Below, piece after piece: positions 23,001-33,383 of a DNA stretch of 64,000 nt. The stretch covers positions 3,320,501 through 3,384,500 of the forward strand of contig JAITYX010000025.1 of assembly GCA_021018815.1 (NCBI GenBank). Direction: 5' to 3'. Every line of letters starts with the position of its first letter. The stretch's first letter is position 1. The notes under the pieces were generated by a model. It was not told the origin of the DNA, did not search any database, and worked only from the letters and a program-made list of their open reading frames with translations. The position numbers and the translations under genes were made by a program. Origin of the DNA: Talinum fruticosum. Its lineage: Eukaryota > Streptophyta > Magnoliopsida > Caryophyllales > Talinaceae.

Positions 23001-23292
23001 TTGTGATTATCGATCCTTGATTTATTTGAATGAATGATTGCACAAATTATGTTTAAATAATCAAACCCATTGTTAGGAAAGCAAATCCCTAGATGTTTTT
23101 ACTCATTGATTTAAGTCTAGATTAATTTTCTTAATTTTAATAGTTAGAACTAGTTTAGAAAGAACCAACTTTAAAAATCTGATTTGCTTAGCAATTGAGT
23201 AGAGGGCTAGTTTAGTGCATTGCTAGATCGAGTCCTTGTGAGATCGACCTTGACTAGCTACAATTTAAACACCGTGCGCTTGCGGCCTGTCA
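20051..23292 (+). repeat. 5' LTR of gypsy G (interrupted)
   Basis: Starts TGATGAGTGCCATTTTTGC and ends GCGGCCTGTCA. A copia-family solo LTR interrupts it at 20404-21999. Removing that and one GAAGC copy leaves 1641 bp, colinear with the 3' LTR. Confidence 0.9.
20404..21999 (+). mobile_element. Copia-family solo LTR inside gypsy G
   Basis: 1596 bp starting TGAAGACTCGGACAC and ending CAAACCTTC, flanked by GAAGC at 20399-20403 and 22000-22004. The uninterrupted site is in the other LTR (33740 region: ACACTTATGAAGCAAGCATAA), which proves the insertion. No internal coding region remains. TATA box at 21337-21345. It is the same family as the copia element hosting G. Confidence 0.9.
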
Positions 23293-23298
23293 AGTTTT

Positions 23299-23316
23299 TG
23301 GCGCCGTTGCCGGGGA
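23299..23316 (+). other. Primer-binding site (tRNA-Asp) of gypsy G
   Basis: TGGCGCCGTTGCCGGGGA, six bases after the LTR end. This is complementary to the 3' end of plant tRNA-Asp and is common in Athila-type and related gypsy elements. Confidence 0.85.
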
Positions 23317-23563
23317 CTCTATTTTTAGTAGCCATTAGACGAATACTCTCAAATTGACTAAGTGTTTATTTTCTTTTCTCTGTTTTGATTGCGTTGGTAG
23401 TTTTGTTTTTGTTCTTGCTAGGTACTCTCTCCTTGCATGCAAAAAGCTCAATTATTTGAGTTTGATCCCGAAATCGAGCGAACCTTCCGCTCTAGATGGA
23501 AGAAGCAAAGGCTAGAGAAAGGCTAGAAAGAAGCAAGAAGAAAGCTCCAAGCAAAAGCCCAAG

Positions 23564-24442
23564 ATGGCCGATGAGGAAAGAAGGACTTTTGGGGAATATG
23601 TGACACCCAATGTCACTAATCCACCGACGGCCATCAATGTCCCGAATGTAGCGGCGAATGACTTTGAGTTGAAGAATTCGCTCATCAACTTGGTGAGGGC
23701 CACTCCTTTCCATGGCCTCCCCAATGAAGACCCCAACCGGCACCTTCGCATTTTTCGCCAAGCATGTAATACTTTCAAGGCGAACGGGGCTTCACTAGAT
23801 GCAATCAAGCTGCGATTGTTTACATTCTCACTTGAAGGAAGGGCATGGGAGTGGCTAGATTCTCTTCCGGCGAACTCGATCAGCACATTTGATCAACTTG
23901 CAAGTGCCTTCTTGGCAAAATACTTCCCACCAAGCAAGTTGACCAGTTTGAGGAACCAAATTTCCACCTTCGTTCAAGAGCCGGAGGAGACGTTGTATGA
24001 AGCATGGGAGCGGTTCAAGGATCTCCTTCACCAATGCCCCCAACATGGATTTGAGCCATGGGTCCCCATTCAAGCTTTCTACAATGGGGTAGATGATCAC
24101 TTGAGAGCCACCATTCTTGCGGCGGTGGGAGGAAACATTATGAGCAAGTCCATCGATGAGCTCCACACCTTGATCGAGCAGATGGCGCTCAATAGTTTTC
24201 AATGGTCCAAGCCCCGTTCCAAGAGAACGGGAGGTAAGCTTGATGTTGATTTAGTTTCTGTCCTTTCTGCTAAGATAGATGCTATAACTCAAAAAATGAA
24301 CCGTCTAAATGTGAATGTTGCCCCTCCCTTTCCATGTGCTTCTTGCAATTCATATGAGCATGAGACCTTGTTTTGTCATGTGGGTATGGCTAGTAATGGA
24401 CCAACCGACCAAGCTAATTTTATTAGCAAACCGAACCCAAGG
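23564..24442 (+). pseudogene. Gag of gypsy G
   Basis: Long open frame from ATG 23564, about 293 codons before a one-base frameshift near 24440. The Retrotrans_gag core spans about residues 45-200: motifs FHGLPNEDPNRHLRIF, LRLFTFSLEGRAWEWLDSLP, FLAKYFPPSKLTSLRNQI, ETLYEAWERFKDLLHQCPQHG and DELHTLIEQMA. A C-rich motif with CASC, CNSYEH and FCHVG follows. After the shift the other frame reads FYNPGLRYHPNFSYRNNNP and runs into the next segment, so this and 24443-25571 were one gene. Particle protein; best kept in the window. Confidence 0.85.
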
Positions 24443-25571
24443 CCAACTTTGACCCCTTCTCGAATTTCTATAACCCAGGATTGAGGTATCACCCCAATTT
24501 TTCCTACCGGAACAACAATCCCATGGGTCCACCACAAGTCCAAAGACCACCCGCCCCTGGATTCCAAAGACCTACCTAACCTCAAGTGCCCCAAAAGTCT
24601 AACTTGGAGGTCATGATGGAAAGCATGCTTTTGGCTCAACAAAAGCAAGATGAGATTATCAAGCAATTGGCTTCAAAAGTTAAAATCTTAGCCACTCACA
24701 ATAAGATGCTTGAAACTCAGATTGCTAGCCAAGCTAGTTCTTCCTGTAGCCTTCCGGGTAAGCTTCCTAGCCAACCGGTGCCTAACCCTAGGGAACAATG
24801 TAATGCCATAACTTTGAGGAGTGGGACACAATTGGCGGGGCCTAAGGGTGATAGGAGTGAGCATGTGGTCATTGACATGCAAAAAGTGAATGATGTTGTG
24901 AATGAGGAGGTGTCTTTACCCTCCAAAGAGTCCTTAGTTGATGTTGTTGTGCAAAATGAGAAGGAGACTCCTAATGACCGACCAAAAACTCCCGAAAGAA
25001 TTTATACTCCGCCTTTACCATTCCCACAAAGAATAGCTAAGGCTAAGCTTGATATGCAGTTTGGGAAGTTTTTGGAGATGCTTAAGAAATGCAATATGAA
25101 CATTCCCTTCATTGATGCTTTGACTCAAATGCCCTTGTATGCTAAATTTTTGAAAGAGATCCTCTCCAAAAAGAGGATATTGAATGAGCATGACACCTTT
25201 GCATTAAGTGAGGAGTGTAGTGCGGTAGTCCAAAATAAGCTTCCTGAAAAGCTTAAAGACCCAGGTAGTTTTTCCATCCCATGCCCGATTGGGAATGTGT
25301 CCATAGATCGAGCCTTATGTGATTTGGGGTCAAGTGTGAGCTTGATGCCCTATTCTTTATATAAGAATTTGGACATAGGTAAGTTAAGGTCCACCACCAT
25401 TTCTCTTCAATTAGCGGATAGTTCCGTGACATATCCTTTGTGTATTTTAGAGGACATTCCCGTCAAAGTTGGTGATTTCTTTGTGCCTGTGGACTTTCTA
25501 ATTCTTGATATGGTTGAGGATACCCGTACCCAAATCATTCTTGGGAGACCTTTCTTGGCTACTGCTGGGTG
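24443..25571 (+). pseudogene. Gag C-terminus and protease of gypsy G, first part
   Basis: Continues gag in the next frame, with one nonsense codon (TAA 24577-24579, usually a Gln). It contains a coiled stretch (MMESMLLAQQKQDEIIKQL), NAITLRSGTQL and TPPLPFPQRIAKAKLD, all typical of the region before the protease. The retropepsin-like domain starts about 25290 with ALCDLGSSVSLMP (catalytic Asp in DLG) and reaches IILGRPFLATAG. There the CACTA transposon interrupts it at 25572; the next codons resume at 30951 with CKIDVKEGILTF. Confidence 0.8.
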
Positions 25572-25880
25572 CACTACTACAAAACCGTAAAATAGCGACG
25601 GAAAATAGCGACGGAAACCAATCTGTCGCCGAGTAGCGACGGAATCGGCGACGGACACCGACAAAAAATGACAACTGGATCATACAACGACGGAATTAGC
25701 GACGGAAAATAACTTCCGTCGCTAATCCGTCGGCGATAATTCGTACATCAAAAATCCCGGAAAGTAAAAAAAAAAATAACTATAGTCATTAGCGACGGAA
25801 TATTCCGTCGCCAATCCGTCGCTGCCGACAATTTCGTAATTAGCGATCAGAACGAGCGACGGACTCGTTCCGTCGCTAAT
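25572..25880. repeat. Left TIR and subterminal repeats of CACTA
   Basis: The terminal CACTACTACAAAAC is followed by about a dozen direct and inverted copies of TAGCGACGGAA / TTCCGTCGCTA. These are the expected binding sites for the small transposase. Confidence 0.85.
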
Positions 25881-26190
25881 TACGAATAAATCCGAAGCTG
25901 GAGTCGGGCAATTCCGGATTTCGCGAGCAACAGAGAGAGCGAGAGCGAGAGCCACACCACCGTAGCTTGACCACCGCCATCGGCCGCTACCGCCGGCGAC
26001 TATGCACGCCGCCTTGTCGGCCGTCGCTCGTTGCTGCCGCCTCCCTTCCGCCGCCAGTTCAGGACCCCAAGGCCGAATAACCACCGGTCTTAGCTTCGTT
26101 TCGTCCGACCCCGCACCGCCGCGCTGCCGCCTCACACTGAAGCTTCGCCGTCGCCGCTCGTGCCGCCGCCTGTGCCGCCCATAAATTTGA
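25881..26190 (+). other. GC-rich leader exon of CACTA
   Basis: A CGCCGCC-rich block, sharply different in composition from the AT-rich intron that follows. It ends in TTTGAGGTATG at about 26191-26195, a plausible splice donor. Short ORFs on both strands are not conserved motifs; I read it as transcribed leader. Confidence 0.45.
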
Positions 26191-26235
26191 GGTATGTTTG
26201 TGTTGATTTTTGTAGATTTATGGTTTTACAAAATT

Positions 26236-26760
26236 GATATTGAAATTGATGAATATATGTAATTTGTGGGAAATTAATGTTGTTTGTGAATGAATTTGAG
26301 AAGAAAAATGTGAAATTGTGTTGTTTAAGGAGTAAATGTTATTGAAGTTAAATTTAGGGTTTTAAAAAATATAACTTGAAATTGACGAATATATGTACTT
26401 TGGTGGGAATTAATGTTGTTTGTGAATGAATTTGAGAAGAAAAATGTGCAATTGTGTTGTTTGTGGAGTAAATGTTATGGAAGTTAAATTTAGGGTTTTC
26501 AACATTGTAATTTGAAAGTAACGTATATATGTAATTTAGTGGAAATTAATGTTGTTTGTGGATGAATTTGAATAGAAAAATGTGCAATTATGTTCTTTAT
26601 GGAGTAAATGTTATTGAAGTTAAATTTAGGGTTTAAAAAATGTAAGTTGAAATTGACGAATATATGTAATTTGGTGGAAATTAATGTTGATTGTGGATGA
26701 ATTTGAATAGACAAATGTGCAATCGTGTAGGATTTGTGGGACATTATTGTTGAAGTTGAG
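26236..26760. repeat. Intronic tandem repeat of CACTA (~135 bp, 4 copies)
   Basis: Four copies about 135 bp long begin near 26243, 26380, 26516 and 26650, each with GAATATATGTAATTTG, TTAATGTTGTTTGTG and GTTAAATTTAGGGTTT. They lie between the leader exon and the transposase start. Confidence 0.85.
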
Positions 26761-27118
26761 GGAAATGGTGTTTTTGATTTATATATGTGTAATTGTTTGT
26801 TGTTTATTTGTGTGAGGTTGTTGACGCTAATTAGGTATGCTTATAGGTATGATTGCTTTACTCGTATGATTAGTTTAATTATATGTATATGAGTTTATTT
26901 ATGCTAATTAGGTATGATTACTTTAATTATGAAATAAATATTTAAGAGTAAAATATAAAAATTATAGAAATCTATGTATATTAAAAAAATTTATAGATGC
27001 ATAATGGTTATATATAGATTATGTTCATTATAGAAAATATGTAATCATATACCATGTCCATGTGTTGGTATTTTTAACTAATAATGTAATAAATTGTTAA
27101 ATTTCAATCGGAATATAT

Positions 27119-28200
27119 ATGGACGGGCCTACGCATCGTAGATGGATGTATCGTAGGTTATTACCCGGTAGAGTTGGGTATAGACAGGAGTTTTTAGACG
27201 GGGTTGAGGAGTTTGATGCACATGCTAGAAGCCAATCGAATTTGTGCATAATCAACAATATAGGTGTCCATGTCGCAAATGCGGAAATCGGAAGTATAAG
27301 GATCCCGATGAAGTTAAGTTGCACCTCTATCAATATGGTTTTCTTCCAAACTATTGGTATTGGACTAGTCATGGAGAAATAGATCCTCATTTACATGAGG
27401 AGCAAACAATGGTTTCTAACGTATTCAACGACGACGGTGGCGCCTATCATATGAACTACGGCGATGTCGAAACAAATATCGACCGTATGAATGATATGGT
27501 CACGGATGCGATGATCTCAAATCAAAACTCCACAAGTGAGCCTCCAAATACCCATGCCCAAAGTTTCTTTAATATGGTTGAGGTCGCATAACGACCTTTG
27601 TGGGCGGGAAATGAAACTCGCACCGAGTTGTCCGCCACTCGTTAGAATGTTGAGCATTAAGTCCGACTACAACATGCCTCAAAATTGCTTTAATGAAATT
27701 GCTCAACTTATGAAGGAGATTTGTCCGCTCGATAACCGAGTTCCTCGTGACATTCACCATGTAAAGAAGGTCATTAAAAATCTTGGGATGGATGTTCAAA
27801 AATTGATTGTTGTCGACAAGGTTGCATGTTGTTCTACAAAGAGGACAAGTGACCTTGATTCATGCAAGTTTTGTGGTCATGCGAGATGGAAGCGTCAAAG
27901 GGAAAGACATGGCAAAAGTCAAAGAACTCCATTTGCAAGGATGCATTACTTTCCGTTAATACCAAGACTTCAGCGCTTGTTTGCTTCAAAACCACTGCGA
28001 GAACACATGAGATGGCATTATGAGAATGTAAGAGAAGATGGTGTCCTCTCGTCATCCTTCAGATGGTGAAGCATGGAAACATTTTGATAGAGTTCACCTC
28101 GAATTTGCTATCGAACCTAGAAACATAAGACTTGGTTTGTGCGCGGATGGGTTTAATCCATTCAGCCAACCTGCAAGGTCTTATTCAATCTGGCCGATCG
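27119..28200 (+). pseudogene. TNP2-like transposase, N-terminal part (truncated)
   Basis: From ATG 27119: Transpos_assoc domain (SRWMYRRLLPGR-like start; then, after a frameshift near 27245, CPCRKCGNRKYKDPDEVKLHLY and NYWYWTSHGE). It continues at 27590-28060 with MLSIKSDYNMPQNCFNEIAQL, SCKFCGHARWKRQ, MHYFPLIPRLQRL and HMRWHYENVREDGV. At 28038-28200 a shifted frame gives HPSDGEAWKHFDRVHLEFA and FNPFSQPARSYSIWPI, the beginning of the Transposase_21/TNP2 core. After WPI the family sequence stops, so most of the catalytic domain is missing. At least three frameshifts are present. Confidence 0.8.
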
Positions 28201-28431
28201 TTGGGTTTGTTTTTTATTGTACAACTTTCATTTATGTTGTCATCGAATGAATTCTGATTAATGTAATGAAGGTGAAACCATTGAAGCGTACTTTATTCAC
28301 ATGCTTCGATTTATATCTAACGCTTACATGTGCATATGTTTACTATTGTTTATATGTTGTTCTATATGAAATCACTTGAATCGTTGGATGTTTACTAATA
28401 GTGTGAATTACTTGTTTATGTACAGAAAAAT

Positions 28432-30294
28432 GGAGAGAGGTAGAGGCGGAACCAAAAGATCGGCTACTCGGGGAAGGGCTAGAAACACCTCTACCGATGG
28501 GGAAGGTAATGATGTCGGCACTTCTACCCCCTCTCAAAACCCTCGTAACCTTCAAACTCTTGCCGGTGGAGCACTATCTCCACACTCCCTCACAACCAAA
28601 CTCCATTGGGGGTCATTTATTCCCAACCCTCCCTTTTTCCAACTCCCAAATTTCCCACACATGCAAAACCCACTGGGTGGGCCTTTCTTTCTAAACCCTC
28701 CATATTCTCAAGCAACCCCATATGTACTCAAACCCGTCGAGTACATATACATATCACCAATATGGTACAAATAATGTACCACGCATCCACGTTGGTTCCG
28801 AACAACGGTCACCACAAATGCCTACAAATGAAGGACCAACCGATACGAGGAACGAGGATCCTTGTCTTCAATCAAGTAGCGCTAGCAGCTGAGAAAAAAT
28901 CCGAATTGAGCCGGATGGTGAAGGGTGAGTGTGATAATAAATAATAAAATAAAATAAGCATATTAGTTATTAGTTGAACTAACTATTTTATATGTTTAAT
29001 TGATTAGGTTCTACCCCATTGACAAAGTTGTGGGTACGATTTCCCACATCTTCCAAAGCAAATACGATGGAGCTTGGCCTACATGGGGTAAAGTCCCTCG
29101 ATCACAACGTGATCAATGGTTTTCCGAGTTTAAGGTAATGACACATCATTAGTTTTCTCCTGTTCGGATAACATAATCACTTATTGTGCATGTTCGAACA
29201 TTATATTTTAATTTCATAACGTATAAATAACGTTTTTATTTATATAGAAATTTTTCACGTGGTCCCCAACCCATGAAGTCCAAATCGAAGAAATTTTGAA
29301 AAGAAAGGCAGTGATCGCTTGAAGGACTTCATGCTCCAGAGCGAGGAAAACTAAGAAGAAGCCGAAATGGTTGGGTGACAACTACCGGCGCGAGTTGCTC
29401 GAATATTGGGAAACCGCTGAGTACAAGAAGTTTTGCGAGCAAGCTCGAAAAACCGTCATGCTGATCGTGGGGACTTGGTTCATCACTCCATACGTGTGGC
29501 TCAATCCCTATGACTGGAGCATAAGCGGCGATTTGTACGTACCCCTTTCTTATTGATTACGCATGCAACTGTTAACATGTTCATATTGGTAAATTGATTC
29601 TCTACTAACTTGTTTTCAATTTTAGATGAAGGAGCTTAAAGGAGTTCAGCCTCTACCGACCCAACTATTTTCACGCACGCACAAAACAAAAAGGACGAAT
29701 GGGTGGACAAAAAATCCAAGGCCATTTATCCGAGTAACCGTATATATGAATTCCGCATATTTTTCTATCTATTGTTTTCGTTAACAACCTGTGATATTTA
29801 CATGCCTCAAATATTTATATTATATTCCGGAGAAGTTTCAAAAGAGTGGTAAGAGTTGCAAAACACTCAACCCACTCAAAATTCCAAGTGATGACCCCAA
29901 CTCTTCGAGGATCATGTATCCACCCCTTCACAACAAGAGTTGTGGGTCAAAGCAAATGCGAACAAGAAAGGTCACATTTATGGATTTGGATCCGAGGCTA
30001 GAAACTTGAAACCAACAATGTCCTTCAAATCACCGAAACCTTCTACTACAGATGACTCGGAATGGAGAGCAACAGAGTGCATAATTTAAATTCCGAGGTA
30101 CATCAATGGATTAAGCATTGCTGGATGCTTGAGTTACAAAATCGGCATATGAAGGCACAAGTCGACAGTTTCGCCATCCAATAGCACGTATGAATGAATT
30201 TCTGCAGTCTCAGCAAGCATCCGGATCTCACCGTCGACCACCATAACCACAAGAGGAAGAGGAAGAGGAAGAGGATGAGGAAGAGGATGAGTGA
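28432..30294 (+). pseudogene. Transposase_24-like (TNPA-type) gene of CACTA
   Basis: Starts at ATG 28432 (MERGRGGTKRSATRGRARN), followed by a Pro-rich region. An exon-intron pattern is visible: donor near 28925 (GGGTGAGTG), exon 29008-29132 with PIDKVVGTISHIFQSKYDGA and WPTWGKVPRSQRDQWFSEF, intron 29133-29247, next exon from 29248 with FFTWSPTHEVQIE. Later pieces have WLGDNYRRELLEYWETAEY (29370-29430) and QQELWVKANANKKGHIYGFG (29929-29990). An acidic Glu/Asp tail ends at stop 30292-30294. Several stops, for example 28771-28773 and 28888-28890, depend on splicing or are mutations. Expected role: binding of subterminal repeats. Confidence 0.7.
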
Positions 30295-30559
30295 ATTCAA
30301 ATGTGAACTTTTGTATATATTGGTGATCATCACTTTGCGAACTATTTACAAATTTGTGTTAACTATGTTATGGTTGTTGATGATGTTGAATATGTAAGTT
30401 GGATTTGTATATCCAACTTTGATGAATTATTTGTGGCCGGCATATGTAAATGCCAAATGTAAGTGTCACATATGTGAATGGTGGATTTGTATATCCATTC
30501 ACAATGTTACGTACTAGGATAACAAATAATTAGCTAATAATATTTAAAATTTTTCAAAG

Positions 30560-30947
30560 AACAACGACGGATCGGCGACGGTCGGTTCCACTTAGCGACG
30601 AAAATTAGCGACGGAATTTCCCAAATTCCGTCGCTAATTAGCGACGGTTATCAGCGACGGAAGTGGGGTGATTTCCGTCACCGATTTAGCGATGGAAATC
30701 GGCGACGAAAGCCCCAAATTTCCGTCGCTAAATCAACGACTGGAAAGGTTTTCCGTCACCGATTTCTATCGGCTACGGAACGATAATCCGTCACTAATTG
30801 GCGACGAACTTGAAAACTTCCGTCGCTGATATTTAGCGACTCGCTTTTCAGCGACGGAACAGTTTCGTCGCTAATTCCGTCAGCTAATTGCGAAATTCGT
30901 CGTTAATAACGAACATTCCGTCGCTAATCTGCTGTTTTCTAGTAGTG
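30560..30947. repeat. Right subterminal repeats and TIR of CACTA
   Basis: Dense TTAGCGACGGAA repeats in both orientations end in GTTTTCTAGTAGTG. This is the inverse of the left end with one mismatch in the first 14 bases. 30295-30559 is AT-rich and non-coding. Confidence 0.85.
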
Positions 30948-30950
30948 GTG

Positions 30951-31413
30951 TAAGATTGATGTAAAAGAGGGCATATTGACCTTTGATGTGGGGGATCATC
31001 ACGTTGAATTTGAATTTTTAAGAAATATGATGTTTCCCCTATTTCGTTGAATGTTGTAGTGTTGAGATAACTGATGAAGTGACATGTGATAAACCTTTGT
31101 GTGAAGGGCATGAACTTGTCAATGCTAAGGTGGTGGAGGTTGACAAATTTCCTCCGCCAATGTTTGGCAAAGACATGTCCTATGTGTTTAATGACGTTTG
31201 TTTAAATGAGTGCATTAGGTTGAAGCTAGTTTTGGTTGATGCTCAATGCATTAGAGCTCTTGATTTGGACCTCAACAGAGAGTGATCCTTGATAAGGGTA
31301 ATTGGAGGCACCTTGTTTTACAAGAATATGACTTTGAAGTCCGTGACAAAGGAGGAACGTTTCTTGAGAAGTCTCCTTTCCTTCCGGCTTATCCTCTTGC
31401 CTTGGATGGATGA
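30951..31413 (+). pseudogene. Protease of gypsy G, second part
   Basis: Continues LGRPFLATAG across the CACTA insertion with CKIDVKEGILTFDVGDHHVEFE, matching related gag-pro elements. A frameshift near 31045 leads to VEITDEVTCDKPLCEGHELV and, after another near 31278, to VILDKGNWRHLVLQEYDFEV and FLPAYPLALDG before a stop at 31411-31413. No RT signature follows, so the coding region ends here. Confidence 0.75.
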
Positions 31414-33369
31414 TTGGAGTTGGGTCTAGCTAATGACCTTAAAAAGCGCTGCTTGGGAGGCAACCCAAGGTGATTTCTTTTTCTTTTTTTTTAATTTTTA
31501 GGTAGTTTGAATTTTTCATAAAAGTTACCATTATATGCACTTGAAGAGCGATTGTTCTTTCTCCTTCCATCACATTGATTCTTAATTGCATTGAGAACAA
31601 TGCTTTGTCCTAGCATGGGGGAAGGTTTTGCATTCATGTGGTATATAAAGAATAATGTACATAGTTGCATTTGCATCCATATAGTTGCATATAGTTGCAT
31701 TTACTTTAGTTTAGTATTCTTAGTTTTCTTTTATTTGTCTTTTGTCTTTAGTTTCATTTTGTGATTTCTATGTTTTGCATTTGCATTTAGGTTGCATGTA
31801 GGGGTAGTTTTTATGGCTTTCATTAGAAAATCAGGAAAAAAATTAAATAATGTGAAAAAAAAGAAAAAAATTAGATTAGACTTTAGGTTAGTGAATAAAT
31901 CCTCCGGTGATGATTCTTAGGCTAGGTAGTTTTTCTTTTGACTTTGTTTAATCTTGTATAGCCCATTTGTGAATAAAAGTTTTGGAAAAGAGTTTGTAAG
32001 AGAATCTTGATTTAGAATTGCACTTTGATAGAGATGATTGATTACCCTTCTTGATCTTTTGATGTGAGATTGGCATGTGGAACATCTTGAATTAGGATTG
32101 GTTGTTGAGCCTTAACCCGTGAGACCACTAAGCCTTAAAAGACTAATCATTTTTATTAGTCTCATGTTTTCCATGTGTGACTCTATCTTGGTTGCAATCT
32201 CTAGAACTTGCTTTGAATCTCTTCGAAACCGCAATTTGTATTTGCATTGACAATGTGATAGAGGCATTCAATTGTTGATTTTGTCAGCTACATGAGCCAA
32301 AAAGCCACCCTTTTCTTGTATGAATTACCACTTTTAGCCCTTTTCTAGCCTTTGACCACTCTTTTTGATTGAACCTACATTAACAAGCCTTGGCCAAATA
32401 CATTTCTCCTACCCTTAAGCCATTGCTTGGAGTGTCTTGAGTGTGATATGGGTTGATTGTGGTAAATTTTGTGGTTTGGTTGATGGGGAATAGTTGTGAA
32501 ATTCAATTCTTGAACTTTTCTCCACTTGTGTAGTTTCATTTGGGTTGAAAATTGGAAACTTGCCTAGTATTATAAATTTGTTGCTTTGCCATTCACAAAA
32601 AAAAAAAAGAATGAAAAAAGAGAGAAAAGATGGAAAAAATCAAAAAAATGAAATAGAAGAAAATAAAAAAAAGAGAAAAAGAATAAAGTGTTTTGGCATT
32701 AGCTTGTGTAGATTTAAGGTGGTTTCCAATGGGTTTTTCCGGGTTTGTTTTGATTGTTTATGAATGGGTAGTATTGTATATATGAGATATTTGATGAGTT
32801 AGCTCCAAGTTTGGCTTTTAGCTCCTCATTACTCAAATAATTTTCCACTCCTACCCTTAACCCCTAGCCTCGTTAAAATCCTTGAAAAGACCTCTTGATT
32901 GTCATTTGCATTTGCATCTCGTGGTGGAGAGTTGAGATTCTTAGCAAGCATATGGTAGATTGTTTCTTTGGTGAGAGTATTGAGAGAACCTTCATTGTTA
33001 TATATTTTCAAACACATGAGAGGAGTGTTTTCACTTCCCTAAAGTGAGGTTTGCTCTCAATCTTTCTAGTTTTATGCTTATACATGTGCCAACTTGCTAT
33101 CATTGGAGATTAGGGGTGATTGATTTGATCTTGATTGTGTGATTCATAGAAATATTTTTGAAAACTTCCCTCTTACTTGTGCTTAATGGTTTTCATCACT
33201 TTCGGGCTATTATTGGTTAAACTTAGTTGTTAGAGAATTCTACTGATGCTTACCCGAGGAGCGTGTCTAAATAGATTTTTCTTTTTCATCTTGAGTCCTT
33301 TTATTTATTTATTTTATTTATTTTGTTTTTGTTTGAGTCTTATATTTGCTTGGGGACAAGCAAGGTTTA
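31414..33369 (+). other. 3' non-coding region of gypsy G
   Basis: No RT, RNase H, integrase or env motif in any frame. At 31444-31470 it carries GCGCTGCTTGGGAGGCAACC then CAAGG, a short hairpin (CTTGGG/CCCAAG) that I recognise as recurring after the coding region of gag-pro-type gypsy elements. The rest is T/A-rich with homopolymer runs (31480-31500, 31850-31870, 32598-32690). Confidence 0.65.
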
Positions 33370-33383
33370 AGCATGGGGGACTT
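33370..33383 (+). other. Polypurine tract of gypsy G
   Basis: AGCATGGGGGACTTT directly before the 3' LTR start TGATAAG at 33384. A conserved GCTTGGGGACAAGCAAGG lies 20-35 bases upstream. Confidence 0.7.

Larger units (their letters stand above)
25572..30947 (+). mobile_element. CACTA (En/Spm) DNA transposon inside gypsy G protease
   Basis: 5376 bp from CACTACTACAAAAC to GTTTTCTAGTAGTG, with 3 bp target duplication GTG (25569-25571 and 30948-30950). Both ends carry dense TAGCGACGGAA subterminal repeats in both orientations. Inside: a GC-rich leader, an intron with tandem repeats, a truncated TNP2-like gene and a Transposase_24-like gene. Termini and duplication are intact, so it could have been mobilised in trans; TNP2 is broken, so it cannot move itself. 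Confidence 0.9.

Noticed and set aside
25920..26190. GC-rich ORFs at the CACTA leader as a captured host gene
   Set aside because: Low-complexity CGCCGCC sequence without any domain; the position fits a leader exon.
26340..26640. TTTAGGG words as an interstitial telomere repeat
   Set aside because: The word occurs once per ~135 bp unit and is not in tandem.
31414..33369. A hidden pol or env gene in gypsy G
   Set aside because: All frames were read for RT, RNase H, integrase and transmembrane patterns; none was found, only AT-rich low-complexity DNA.
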